Shown here piece by piece: positions 34,992-43,768 of a stretch of 63,513 nt of DNA. The notes under the pieces are model-generated. The model did no database searches and was not told the origin of the DNA. It worked only from the letters and a program-made list of their open reading frames with translations. How positions within the stretch are numbered: position 1 is the stretch's first letter; each line of letters starts with the position of its first letter. Origin of the DNA: Sutterella sp. (GTDB taxonomy: Bacteria; Pseudomonadota; Gammaproteobacteria; Burkholderiales; Burkholderiaceae_F); contig NZ_JAUNSF010000007.1 of NCBI RefSeq assembly GCF_030539355.1, positions 1 through 63,513 of the forward strand. Direction: 5' to 3'. Both the position numbers and the translations under genes were made by a program.

Positions 34992-35127
34992 TCAGGAAAT
35001 GCCTGATATCGCTATAGGATAAAAGTTAAAGGACTATCTCTTCAGAGGTAACGTCTGACTGGACGGTTTCCAGGAAAAACAGGATGCTGAGGAAGCCCGG
35101 GACTTCCTTCGAGTCAGGTAACTGACT
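34992..35127. promoter_or_regulatory. Two TCAG-containing dyads upstream of the GntR gene
   Basis: TCAGG-N5-CCTGA (34992-35006) and AGTCAG-GTAA-CTGACT (35112-35127, perfect arms) lie in the 492-base gap between the divergent DcuC and GntR genes. A TATAGGATAAAA stretch at 35013 may be a -10. Both dyads share TCAG/CTGA half-sites and could be operators of the adjacent regulator. Nothing else is visible in the gap. Confidence 0.4.
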
Positions 35128-35248
35128 GTGGATCTGGCAAAGTTCCCGAGCGCGGCGTCGCGGCGCCGGAGAGCGGCCGGGCACGCCGGTTGCTTCCACT
35201 GTGTCTCATTGCAGAGTGCGATATCAACAGGAATGTCAGGAGAGACTG

Positions 35249-36004
35249 ATGCCGGATTTTTCCCCGTTTTCAACGATCCAGCGCAAATCGCTCTACCAGA
35301 GCGTCAAGGACGAGATTCTGCTCAGGATCCGCACGGAGCAGTGGACCGTGGGATCGGTCCTCCCCAATGAGATCGAGCTCGCGAAGCTCTTCGGCGTGAG
35401 CCAGGGCACTGTGCGCCGGGCTCTGAAGGAACTCGTCGACGACGGACTCCTCGTGCGCCGGCAGGGGAAGGGCACCTATGTCAATGACTACGGCAGGAAC
35501 CGCGACTTCACGCGCCGGCAGTTCCAGCGTTTCCGCCCGGACCGTGAGGGGGCCTGGCAGACCACGCCGAAGCTCGTGCTCTTCGAGGAGATTCCGGCGA
35601 GCATGCGCGTCGCGCGGGCGCTCGAGATCACCCCGACCATGCCCGTGATCCACCTGCGCCGGGAACTTGTCTTCGTGCTCGCGAGGCAGCAGCAGCCCGG
35701 CACGGCCTTCGACGAGATCTGGCTGCCGAGGGACGTGTTCCCGAGGCTCACCCGCGAGATGATCGACGTCGACATCCGCTCGATCTACGGCTTCTACCAG
35801 CACGAGTGCGACGTGACGGTCACGCAGGTGGAGGACACCGCCAAGGCGGTGCTCCTCAACCCCGAGCAGGCCGCCGTCGCCCGCGTGCCGCTTCCCTGCC
35901 CGGCGATTCGGCTCGAGCGCGTCTCGAGGAACGTCTCCGGCCGGGCGGTCGAGTACCGCATCCAGACCGCCGTGACGGAAGGGTTCCATCTGGTGTTCTT
36001 CTGA
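35249..36004 (+). CDS. GntR-family regulator with UTRA domain (HutC subfamily)
   Basis: 251 residues from the ATG at 35249, which has AGGAGA 5 bases upstream. The GntR winged helix is textbook: LYQSVKDEILLRIRTEQW, LPNEIELAKLFGVSQGTVRRAL, DGLLVRRQGKGTYV. The C-terminal UTRA domain (from about residue 85) binds a small effector. Position between a DcuC carrier and an amino-acid symporter suggests control of one or both; effector unknown. Confidence 0.92.
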   Translation: MPDFSPFSTIQRKSLYQSVKDEILLRIRTEQWTVGSVLPNEIELAKLFGVSQGTVRRALKELVDDGLLVRRQGKGTYVNDYGRNRDFTRRQFQRFRPDREGAWQTTPKLVLFEEIPASMRVARALEITPTMPVIHLRRELVFVLARQQQPGTAFDEIWLPRDVFPRLTREMIDVDIRSIYGFYQHECDVTVTQVEDTAKAVLLNPEQAAVARVPLPCPAIRLERVSRNVSGRAVEYRIQTAVTEGFHLVFF

Positions 36005-36022
36005 CCGGGGACGCTTCCCCGG
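36005..36022 (+). terminator. Hairpin after the GntR gene
   Basis: CCGGGGA and TCCCCGG form a 7-bp stem with loop CGCT directly after the GntR stop. T-run is poor. Confidence 0.45.
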
Positions 36023-36154
36023 ATCCCATTGTTTACGGGAGGTCCCGGCCTTCGGGAGGGTATTCCCCGCCAAAAGTGACTGGGTTAAAATTTTCTCTTT
36101 GCCCCGGGCAAAGGAAAAACCTACTACAACAAGTCACCACAGGAAGCCTCGGCC

Positions 36155-37579
36155 GTGGAACTCCTCAATACCCTCGTCTCTGCAGTCAACGATTTTCTCT
36201 GGTCCTACGTGCTCATCGCGATGCTCGTCGGACTCGGCATCTGGTTCACCATACGCACGGGCTTCGTGCAGATCGTTCGTCTCCCCGAGATGGCGCGCCT
36301 CCTCACCGAGGGCGTGGGCGCGAAGACGAAGGAGGGCCACATCTCCACCTTCCAGGCGTTCTGCGTCTCCACGGCCTCGCGCGTGGGCGTGGGCAACATC
36401 GCCGGCATCGCGATCGCCGTCACCGTGGGCGGCCCGGGCTCGGTCTTCTGGATGTGGGTGATCGCCATCCTCGGCGCCGCCACCGGGTTCGTCGAGTCCA
36501 CGCTCGCGCAGGTCTACAAGGCCCCGCGCCGCCGCGGCGGCTTCGTGGGCGGCCCGGCCTTCTACATCGGCAATGCGCTCGGCTCCCCCTTCTTCGCCAC
36601 CGTCTTCGCGGTGCTGCTCGCCATCACCTACGGCCTCATCTTCAACTCGGTGCAGGCCAACACGATCGCGCTCTCGCTCAAGGCCTCGCTCGGCGTTGAT
36701 CCCTGGATCTCGGCCGCGGGCGTGGCGGTGCTCACCTGGCTCGTGATCTTCGGAGGGCTCGACCGCATCGCGAAGGTCGTCGGCTGGCTCGTTCCGCTCA
36801 TGGCCGGTCTCTACCTCGCCGTCGCGGGCATCGTCACCGTGATGAACATCACGCTCGTGCCCGAGGTGCTAGCCCTCATCGTGCGGAGCGCCTTCGACAT
36901 GGAGGCCGCGGCCGGCGCAGGCTTCGGCCTCGCGGTGATGACCGGCGTCAAGCGCGGCCTCTTCTCGAACGAGGCCGGCATGGGCTCGGTGCCGAACGCC
37001 GCGGCCTGCGCGGACGCGACGCACCCCGCCAAGCAGGGCCTGGTGCAGGCGATCGGCGTCTTCGTCGACACGCTGATGGTCTGCATGTCCTCGGCCATGA
37101 TCGTGCTCCTCTCGCCCGACTGGCGTGACGCCGGCGTCATCGGCATCGAGCTCGCGCAGCACGCCCTCGAGGGGCAGCTCGGCAGCTGGACCGGCTACTT
37201 CCTCACCGTCATCGTCCTCTTCTTCGCCTTCAGCTCGATCATCGGCAACTACTTCTACGGCGAGGTCAACATGGACTTCATCAGCCGCCGTCCGAAGGCG
37301 AGCAAGATCTACCGCGGTCTCGTCATCGTGATGGTGGTGTTCGGGTCGGTCGCGAGCCTCACGCTCGTCTGGAACCTCGCCGACCTCTTCATGGCCTTCA
37401 TGGCAATGACGAACCTCGTGGCGATCGCGCTCCTCGGCAAGATCGCCTTCATCGTGCAGAAGGACTACTTCAGGCAGAAGGCCGCGGGCATCCGCGAGCC
37501 CGAGTTCGATCCGTCGGTGCTCCCCTCGACCCACGGCGTGATGTGCTGGCCGAGAAAGAAGGACGACGAGAACGTCTGA
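36155..37579 (+). CDS. Sodium:alanine/glycine symporter (AGCS family)
   Basis: 474 residues with about ten to eleven helices. AGCS signatures include FTIRTGFVQI, TFQAFCVSTASRVGVGNIAGIA, GGPGSVFWMWVIAILGAAT and GVKRGLFSNEAGMGSVPNAAA, the last being the family's most conserved block. It imports alanine or glycine with sodium. The start is a GTG at 36155 with AGGAAG 9 bases upstream. A perfect CTTTGCC-CCG-GGCAAAG hairpin lies in the leader (36097-36113). A strong terminator follows. Confidence 0.92.
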   Translation: MELLNTLVSAVNDFLWSYVLIAMLVGLGIWFTIRTGFVQIVRLPEMARLLTEGVGAKTKEGHISTFQAFCVSTASRVGVGNIAGIAIAVTVGGPGSVFWMWVIAILGAATGFVESTLAQVYKAPRRRGGFVGGPAFYIGNALGSPFFATVFAVLLAITYGLIFNSVQANTIALSLKASLGVDPWISAAGVAVLTWLVIFGGLDRIAKVVGWLVPLMAGLYLAVAGIVTVMNITLVPEVLALIVRSAFDMEAAAGAGFGLAVMTGVKRGLFSNEAGMGSVPNAAACADATHPAKQGLVQAIGVFVDTLMVCMSSAMIVLLSPDWRDAGVIGIELAQHALEGQLGSWTGYFLTVIVLFFAFSSIIGNYFYGEVNMDFISRRPKASKIYRGLVIVMVVFGSVASLTLVWNLADLFMAFMAMTNLVAIALLGKIAFIVQKDYFRQKAAGIREPEFDPSVLPSTHGVMCWPRKKDDENV

Positions 37580-37605
37580 AACATCTGATACAGCAAATCC
37601 AAGTC

Positions 37606-37646
37606 GAAGCCCGCGCAGCGGTGAGCACATCACCGGCGCGGGCTTC
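37606..37646 (+). terminator. Intrinsic terminator after the AGCS symporter
   Basis: GAAGCCCGCGC and GCGCGGGCTTC form an 11-bp stem that continues inward through GGTGA/TCACC. TTTG follows. Confidence 0.8.
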
Positions 37647-37822
37647 TTTGCATCCCCCGGACACCTCCCGGGGGTGGTGCCGGGGGAGACCCGGGAGAGG
37701 TCTGAATTACCCCTTAATGAGTATCAACCTTGACCTCAGTTGCCTCAAAACCCCTGCGGCTCTAGGGAAGACAGCCTTTGAGAATGACTTTCAACTGTCG
37801 GAGACCCCCTCCCTTTGGGGAT

Positions 37823-37852
37823 CTTTAAGAAAAGATTAAGCAAAAATAAAAT
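37823..37852 (+). promoter_or_regulatory. Candidate promoter of the octaheme cytochrome gene
   Basis: In the AT-rich 357-base gap before the cytochrome gene, TTAAG occurs at 37825 and 37836, an 11-bp direct repeat, followed by TAAAAT at 37847. This could be a response-regulator site with its -10. The spacing to -10 differs from the OB-fold promoters, so it need not be the same regulator. No FNR or NarL box was recognised. Confidence 0.35.
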
Positions 37853-37936
37853 TCCTAACATAAAAGAACAATTCCAGCGTCCCTTGAGCAGACCCCTGCC
37901 ATCACGGGGGCTGTTCATCCGGAAAGGAGACCAACC

Positions 37937-39568
37937 ATGAAGTCCCTTCATTGTCTTACGACTCTCGCCGCCGCCATGTTCGCGCTCGGCGCCACGGGCA
38001 TCGCCTCGGCTGCTGACCTCAGCAACTGCGCGGCCTGCCACCCCAACATCACCAAGGCTCATGCCGGCACGAAGCACGAGAACGTCGCCTGCACGTCCTG
38101 CCACACCGGTCTTGACGAGCATCTGAAGAGCCCGAAGGCCCGTCCGACGACGAACCTCGACCCGGCCAACTGCGGCATGTGCCATCAGCCGCAGTACACG
38201 TCCCTCTACAAGGACGAGGGCCGCGCTCCGCGCATCTCGAAGAAGGTCACGACCGGTCCGTCGCCCGACCCGTTCTTCGACCGCGCCCTCGGCGCCCACG
38301 GCTTCACGAAGGAACATGCCCTTCCGCGCGCCCACGTGTGGATGGCCATGGACCAGTTCATCGCCGACCGTGCGTTCGGCGGCCGCTTCGAGCCCAAGAT
38401 GGGCTGGCTCTACTCCACCCTCGAGGGCGGCAAGTCCTACAAGGTGTGGGACGTCCTCAAGGACAACTATCCTGACAACAACGCCCAGAAGGCGCACAAG
38501 GGCTCCGGCTACGCCGCTGCCGCGAACGGCGTCTGCTGGAGCTGCAAGTCGGCTGACCTGATCCTCGACTGGGCCTACATGGGCGACAAGGTCGAGGGCG
38601 CCACCTTCAGCCGCGGTTCCAACCCGGTCGACGTGGTCCGCAACATCAACCACGCTCTCAACTGCAACTTCTGCCACGATCCGCACACGACGCAGCCGCG
38701 TATCGTCCGCGACGCCCTGATCGACTCGATCACGCGTGACAACAAGGGTCTGCCGAACGTCTGGCAGGACAACGCCGCCCACAAGACCAAGGTCGAGGTC
38801 GTTGACTACGGCATGCGCGGCTTCGTCCGCAAGGTCGGCATCATGGAGCGCGCTGACTCCAACCTGATGTGCGCCCAGTGCCACGTCGAGTACGTCTGCA
38901 ACCCGGGCTTCGACGCCAAGACGGGCAACAAGGTCGGTTTCGACAGCCGCCTGACGAACCTCTTCCCGATGGTCAATGCTGACCAGATCGAGCAGTACTA
39001 CGACGCCGTCGGCTTCCGTGACTTCAAGCACAACATGACGGGCGCCTCGCTCATCAAGATGCAGCATCCGGACACCGAGACGTACTTCGGCTCGAAGCAT
39101 GACAAGGCCGGCGCCACCTGCGCCTCCTGCCACATGCCGAAGGTGAAGGACGAGAAGACGGGCAAGATGTACACGCTGCACTGGTCCACCTCGCCGCGTC
39201 ACTACATGCAGGAAACCTGCCTGACCTGCCACAAGGACAAGACCGAGGCCCAGATGAACAAGGCCATCGACACCCTCAAGGGTCACTTCGACGGCAAGGT
39301 TCGTGAGGCCGAGTCCCGCATGGATCAGATGTTCGACGCGTTCGAACTCGCGATCGCCAGCGGCGTTGACCAGAAGGTCCTCGACGAAGCCCGCAAGCTC
39401 CACGCCAGCGCTCACGTGAACTGGGAATACTGGACGGCCGCCAACGGTGCGTACTTCCACAACCCGGATCAGGCTTCCCGCAGCCTCGCCAAGTCCGCCA
39501 AGGCCGCCTCTGACGCCACGGCTCTCCTGAGGAAGGCCATCGCCGAGAAGGCCGCCGCGAAGAAGTAA
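37937..39568 (+). CDS. Octaheme c-type cytochrome, nitrite reductase (ONR) type
   Basis: 543 residues with signal peptide to about 25. Eight haem sites: CXXCH at 31-35, 52-56, 79-83; CWSCK at 200-204; CXXCH at 243-247, 312-316, 395-399, 428-432. The last five match the NrfA core, where the lysine-ligated CXXCK haem is the active site; the first three form an N-terminal extension as in octaheme nitrite reductases (e.g. TvNiR). Active-site Tyr319 (CHVEY) and His377 (MQHP) are kept. Tyr319-Val-Cys321 has the Y-x-C spacing of the Tyr-Cys crosslink in TvNiR, absent from NrfA. Likely periplasmic reduction of nitrite (possibly hydroxylamine or sulfite) to ammonium. GGAAAGGAG precedes the ATG. Confidence 0.88.
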   Translation: MKSLHCLTTLAAAMFALGATGIASAADLSNCAACHPNITKAHAGTKHENVACTSCHTGLDEHLKSPKARPTTNLDPANCGMCHQPQYTSLYKDEGRAPRISKKVTTGPSPDPFFDRALGAHGFTKEHALPRAHVWMAMDQFIADRAFGGRFEPKMGWLYSTLEGGKSYKVWDVLKDNYPDNNAQKAHKGSGYAAAANGVCWSCKSADLILDWAYMGDKVEGATFSRGSNPVDVVRNINHALNCNFCHDPHTTQPRIVRDALIDSITRDNKGLPNVWQDNAAHKTKVEVVDYGMRGFVRKVGIMERADSNLMCAQCHVEYVCNPGFDAKTGNKVGFDSRLTNLFPMVNADQIEQYYDAVGFRDFKHNMTGASLIKMQHPDTETYFGSKHDKAGATCASCHMPKVKDEKTGKMYTLHWSTSPRHYMQETCLTCHKDKTEAQMNKAIDTLKGHFDGKVREAESRMDQMFDAFELAIASGVDQKVLDEARKLHASAHVNWEYWTAANGAYFHNPDQASRSLAKSAKAASDATALLRKAIAEKAAAKK

Positions 39569-39632
39569 TTCTCTCCTGGCACAGGCCGGTGACTGAAGCG
39601 CTCCGGCCGCAGTAAAAAAGCTTCACCATAAG

Positions 39633-39664
39633 GGGGATGGATCCGTAAGGATCCGTCCCCTTTT
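39633..39664 (+). terminator. Intrinsic terminator between octaheme cytochrome and ccmI
   Basis: GGGGATGGATCC and GGATCCGTCCCC form a 12-bp stem (one T-G pair) with loop GTAA, followed by TTTT. It would favour cytochrome mRNA over ccmI readthrough. Confidence 0.85.
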
Positions 39665-39727
39665 CTTGGAGTACGATTCCGCACTCCTCAACAGATTCCT
39701 TCTTCATCACCGTCCGCAAGGCTCTCC

Positions 39728-40618
39728 ATGTCGAATCCCTGGGTTCTCTACGCCATCTGCGCGCTCATGCTCATCGTCGCCATCGTCGCGGTGCTCCCCA
39801 CGATCCTGCGCGCCCGCGAGGCACAGGCGCCCGAGGAGCGCGACGCCGCGGCGAGAAAACTCGTGCGCGAGGCGCTCACCGCGGAGAAGGCGCGTCTCGA
39901 CGCCGACCTCGCCGACGGGCGGCTGACGTCTGAACAGTACGAGGCGATGCTCGGCGACCTGCGCGCACGCGTGCTCGAGGAGCAGGCCCCCGCGCTCAAC
40001 GCCGAGGAGAAGGCGATGCCGAAGGCCGCGCCGATCCGCCTGACGCGCGCCCAGATGGCCGCGGCGGTCACGTGCCTCATCACCTTCGTCTCCTGCGGCA
40101 GCTACGCCTTCCTCGGCTCCCCGGAGCTCCTCGAGCTCGCCGAGGCGCAGAAGGTGCTCGAGGGCTCGGCCTCCGCCGAGTCGATCGAGCAGTACCTGAA
40201 GCGCGCCCCGAAGGACGGCCGCGCTTGGGTGCTCCTCGCCCACAAGAAGGTCGAGGCGGGCGACTTCCGTGCCGCCTCCTTCGCCTACAAGGCCGCGCGT
40301 GACGCAACGGCCAAGATCGCCCGCGACCCGGACGTGATGCTTGAGTACGGCGCCGCGGTGCTCACCGCCCGCGAGGAGTCGCTCTACAAGGACGCCTCGA
40401 AGGCGCTGCAGGAGGCCCTGGTCCTGAAGCCCGGCGACCCGCGCGCCGAGCAGCTCGCGCTCATGGGCGCCGTCGCGGCCGAGGACTGGGTCACGGCGCG
40501 CAACATCACGCGCACGCTCCTCGCTCAGATGAGCCCGGACAGCCCGGACTACATGCGCGCGGAGCAGACGCTCCGCATGCTCGAAGCGCGCGCCGCGGAC
40601 ATGGAAAAGGCGCCCTGA
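39728..40618 (+). CDS. ccmI: Cytochrome c maturation protein CcmI-like
   Basis: 296 residues. An N-terminal helix (WVLYAICALMLIVAIVAVLPTILRA) and a coiled segment with RLTSEQYEAMLGDLRARVLEE match CcmI/CycH part 1. A second helix near 110 is followed by TPR-like repeats (AWVLLAHKKVEAGDFRAASFAYKAA, LQEALVLKPGDPRAEQLALMG). CcmI presents apocytochrome C termini to the haem-lyase. Position directly after the octaheme gene fits. No other ccm gene lies in the window, so the rest must be elsewhere. Confidence 0.82.
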   Translation: MSNPWVLYAICALMLIVAIVAVLPTILRAREAQAPEERDAAARKLVREALTAEKARLDADLADGRLTSEQYEAMLGDLRARVLEEQAPALNAEEKAMPKAAPIRLTRAQMAAAVTCLITFVSCGSYAFLGSPELLELAEAQKVLEGSASAESIEQYLKRAPKDGRAWVLLAHKKVEAGDFRAASFAYKAARDATAKIARDPDVMLEYGAAVLTAREESLYKDASKALQEALVLKPGDPRAEQLALMGAVAAEDWVTARNITRTLLAQMSPDSPDYMRAEQTLRMLEARAADMEKAP

Positions 40619-40648
40619 GCGGACGCCTTCCGAAGAACTTTTGCGCAG

Positions 40649-40684
40649 AACCGGATTTCCCTTGGGCGAAGTCCGGTTTTGCAT
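40649..40684 (+). terminator. Terminator after ccmI
   Basis: AACCGGA and TCCGGTT arms, extended by TTTC/GAAG, are followed by TTTTGCATTTT. Confidence 0.75.
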
Positions 40685-40694
40685 TTTCTGGCGG

Positions 40695-41522
40695 TCAGAT
40701 GATCTCCGGCTCCTCCGCGTCGGCCGTCTGCTCGGGCCAGGGAAGGAGCGTCCATGCGCCCCCGGGCGCGAGCAGCGCGTCAACGGCGGCCGAGGCGCGG
40801 GTGAGGGCGTCGGCGGCCGCGCGGTCGTTCTGCGCGAGTCCCTGCCACACCTCGCCCATGAGCGCGGCGCGGGCGAGCCCCTGCCAGGAGCCGCAGCGCA
40901 GCAGCAGCTCCGCGCCGATGCGGGCGCTCCAGAGCCCCGTGTCGCGGTCGGGGAGGATGTCGGCGGCGATGGCCTTCCTGAGGAGCGCCGCCCCCTTGAG
41001 CAGGTCCGGCGCGCGCAGCCCCGTCCAGTCGACGCGCTCGCGGTAGAAGTCCACCATCATGCGGCGGCGCTCGAGGCGGGCTCTGAGGTCCTTGTCCTGG
41101 TTCTCGACCTCGAAGCCGCCCCAGCCGAGGAGCGTGTCGTTCTTGAGGAACTTCGAGATCGTCGGAGCCTCGGCGATGCGGCGCCATTCAGCCGCCGAGC
41201 AGGCGCCCTCGATGAGGAGCGAGAGCTGCTCGTCGAGGTCCTCGCCGCTCATGATGCCGAAGTCGGTCGAGAGCTCGTGGAGGATCTCGCCCGCCGCCAC
41301 GTCGTCGCGCGCGATCTCGCCCCCGGCCCAGCCCATCAGCATCAGCGGGAGCTTCGCTGCGGCGGAGACGAATTCCACGAAGGGCAGATCCTCCCAGGCG
41401 ATGCCCGGGGCCTTCGCCTCGGGGTCGGGGAGTTCGGCGAGCTTCTTCTCGAGCGTCGAGAGAAGCGCGGTCATCGCGGGGCTCGGAGAGAGAATCTCAA
41501 AGGGCTCGTCGTCGTTCAGCAT
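40695..41522 (-). CDS. Hypothetical protein, possibly DUF1266-like
   Basis: 275 residues, no signal peptide or membrane helix. It is mostly helical and Leu/Ala-rich. A central segment (LHELSTDFGIMSGEDLDEQLSLLI, then AAEWRRIAE) and a later TGLWSARIGAELLLRCGSW recall DUF1266 proteins, which have a WGI-type helix and a WDLxR helix, but the match is partial. Codon use and the strict GC-rich third position look like neighbouring genes. It follows the U32 gene by 32 bases on the same strand. Confidence 0.6.
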   Translation of the reverse strand: MLNDDEPFEILSPSPAMTALLSTLEKKLAELPDPEAKAPGIAWEDLPFVEFVSAAAKLPLMLMGWAGGEIARDDVAAGEILHELSTDFGIMSGEDLDEQLSLLIEGACSAAEWRRIAEAPTISKFLKNDTLLGWGGFEVENQDKDLRARLERRRMMVDFYRERVDWTGLRAPDLLKGAALLRKAIAADILPDRDTGLWSARIGAELLLRCGSWQGLARAALMGEVWQGLAQNDRAAADALTRASAAVDALLAPGGAWTLLPWPEQTADAEEPEII

Positions 41523-41554
41523 CTCAAGGTGACTCTTCGGGTCGGGGAAATTCT

Positions 41555-43768
41555 TCAGCGCCTCTCGCGGCCGCGGCGGTTGTTGGAGGCGGCGGCGCGG
41601 GGTCTCGGGGCGCCCATCCCCTTATTGTGCTTCAGGCGGCCTGATTCGCACAATGCCTGGCTTTGCTGCTTCCCCTGCAGCCTGTCCTGCTTCCGTGCGC
41701 CGCGGTCTTCCTCCGGGCGCCTGCCGCGCTCCGGGGCGTTCTCACGTCTGCGGTGCTCCGCGCGGGCGGGGCGCGCGGCGTCCCCGTCCCGTTCGACGCG
41801 GGGCTTCGCACGGACGAACTCGCCCTCGGGCTCGATCGTCATGCCGCAGGGCGAGGCCTTGCAGTGGAATTCGGCGCGGAACCGCTCGCCCGCGGAGTTG
41901 ACGAGGATGAGTGGCTCGGGGCGCAGCATGGCGCGGTCAACGGTCTCGAGAATGCCGGGGAAGGCCTTCAGCATCTTCGGGCAGAGCTTCATCGAGGCGC
42001 GCACGCAGTGGCGGCAGTTCATGAGCGGCGCATGCGCGACCGGTTTTATCTCGAACGCGGGCTGCGTCACGGTCGCCCCGTGCGCCTCCCAGAAGTCGCG
42101 CGCGGCGCGGTTGGCGACATTGGCGCGGAAGTCGAGGATCCTGTCCGGCGACTCGGCCGACGGGTCCGCCGGGGCCCGGCGGGGCTTCACGCGGGCCGCC
42201 TCGCGTGCCTCGAGCAGTTCCTCGACGGCGGCGCGGCGCAGCTGGTTGGCGAAGCTCGCCGGCACGAAGACGTCGAGGTTCTCCGGAATGAAGACGTTCC
42301 TCGCCGAGAAGGGCGTGTCGCCGAGCTTGCCGAGGTTCACGGCGAGCGACGCGCGGTTCTTCTCCGGATCGGAGGGCTCCTGCAGGTCAAGCGCGACCGA
42401 GGCGCTGCCCACGGACTCGCCGTCGGTGACGACGAGGTCGAGCCCGTCCTCGTGCGTCGTGAAGATGAGGTCAACCGGAATGCGGCGCTCGGCGGTCCTG
42501 CCCGCCATGAGCTTCATGAAGGCGTGGTCGCGGTTGCGCCTGAGCGTGAGCCCCCGCGCGAGCCCGGGAAGCCTTGATGCAGGTTCCGAGGGATAGAGCG
42601 CCCAGAGGTTCTCCTCGCCGCCCCTGCGGGCCGGGAGGGGCTCGGCGCGGTTCACCGCGAGCCCGTGGATCTCCTCGTCGGCGGCGAGGTAGGTGAGGCC
42701 GTCGCCGTTCGCAAACCCCACGCCGGGAAGCGCCCTGACGATGACGCGGTCTCCGTCGATGCGCTCGACCGTCGCGGCGGGCTCGCCCGCGTGCTTCGGG
42801 CTCTCAAGTTCGGCGAGCTCGTAGGGGCGGTCGAAGGCGCGCCCGTGGATGAAGTATTCGGTCTGACCGCGGTTGAAGACCTTCTCGGTCGACGGGGTGA
42901 AGGTGAGCGAGCTCTCGCCCTCGGACGAGCGCGAGAGTTCGGGGCGGCGCGCGAGGATCTCGTCGATCCGCGCGCGGTAGTGCGCCGTGACGTTCTTCAC
43001 GTAGGCGAGCCCTTTCAGGCGCCCCTCGATCTTGAAGGACGAGACGCCGGCGTCGATGAGAGCCTCGAGGTTCGCGGTCTGGTCGTTGTCCTTGAGCGAG
43101 AGCACGTGCTTGCGCTTCAGGAGCTTTTCGCCCGAGAGCGTCTCCACGTCATAGGGGAGCCGACAGAGCTGCGAGCATTCACCGCGGTTGGCGCTGCGGC
43201 GCGTCACGGCCTCGCTCATCCAGCACTGGCCCGAGTAGCTCACGCAGAGCGCGCCGTGGATGAAGAACTCGATGCGGGCGTGCGTGAGGGCGGCCCGGGC
43301 GGCGGCGATCTCCTCGAGGGAGAGCTCGCGCGCGAGCACGACCTGCGAGAAGCCGGCGGCCTCGAGGAACCGCGCCTTCGCGGGCGTGCGGATGTCACAC
43401 TGCGTCGAGGCGTGAAGCTCAATCTCCGGGAGCTCTCCCATGAGGAGCCCCATGTCCTGGACGATGAGCGCGTCGGCGCCGGCGGCGGCGACGTCAAAGG
43501 CAAGCTTCCTCGCGGGAGAGAGCTCCGCGTCCGTGAGAAGGGTGTTCAGGGCCACGAAGACGCGTGCGCGGTAGCGGTGCGCATATTCGGTGAGCCGTGC
43601 GATGTCGTCGAGGGTGTTGCCGGCCGCGGCGCGCGCGCCGAAGGCGGGGCCGCCGATGTAGACGGCGTCCGCGCCGTGATCGATCGCGGCGATGCCCGTG
43701 TCGGCGTCGCGCGCGGGCGCGAGAAGCTCAAGCGCAGTGCGCGCGGGCGCCGAGGTGACGAAGGTCAT
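41555..43768 (-). CDS. rlhA: U32 peptidase family, 23S rRNA C2501 hydroxylase RlhA-like
   Basis: 737 residues. The N-terminal TIM-barrel U32 domain has LELLAPARDADTGIAAIDHGADAVYIGGP, ELHASTQCDIRTPA, the signature ELSLEEIAAAR with EFFIHGALCVSYSGQCWMS, and the cysteines of RGECSQLCRLPY that bind FeS. The long form with a C-terminal CRHCVRASMKLCPK segment matches RlhA (YdcP), which hydroxylates 23S rRNA C2501 using prephenate-linked chemistry. About 85 residues at the C terminus are an Arg-rich extension. Its ATG overlaps the ankyrin-gene stop by four bases. Confidence 0.82.
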   Translation of the reverse strand: MTFVTSAPARTALELLAPARDADTGIAAIDHGADAVYIGGPAFGARAAAGNTLDDIARLTEYAHRYRARVFVALNTLLTDAELSPARKLAFDVAAAGADALIVQDMGLLMGELPEIELHASTQCDIRTPAKARFLEAAGFSQVVLARELSLEEIAAARAALTHARIEFFIHGALCVSYSGQCWMSEAVTRRSANRGECSQLCRLPYDVETLSGEKLLKRKHVLSLKDNDQTANLEALIDAGVSSFKIEGRLKGLAYVKNVTAHYRARIDEILARRPELSRSSEGESSLTFTPSTEKVFNRGQTEYFIHGRAFDRPYELAELESPKHAGEPAATVERIDGDRVIVRALPGVGFANGDGLTYLAADEEIHGLAVNRAEPLPARRGGEENLWALYPSEPASRLPGLARGLTLRRNRDHAFMKLMAGRTAERRIPVDLIFTTHEDGLDLVVTDGESVGSASVALDLQEPSDPEKNRASLAVNLGKLGDTPFSARNVFIPENLDVFVPASFANQLRRAAVEELLEAREAARVKPRRAPADPSAESPDRILDFRANVANRAARDFWEAHGATVTQPAFEIKPVAHAPLMNCRHCVRASMKLCPKMLKAFPGILETVDRAMLRPEPLILVNSAGERFRAEFHCKASPCGMTIEPEGEFVRAKPRVERDGDAARPARAEHRRRENAPERGRRPEEDRGARKQDRLQGKQQSQALCESGRLKHNKGMGAPRPRAAASNNRRGRERR

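Noticed and set aside
37937..39568. MccA-type octaheme sulfite reductase
   Set aside because: No CX15CH haem motif is present; the CXXCK haem and NrfA-like order fit the nitrite-reductase type.
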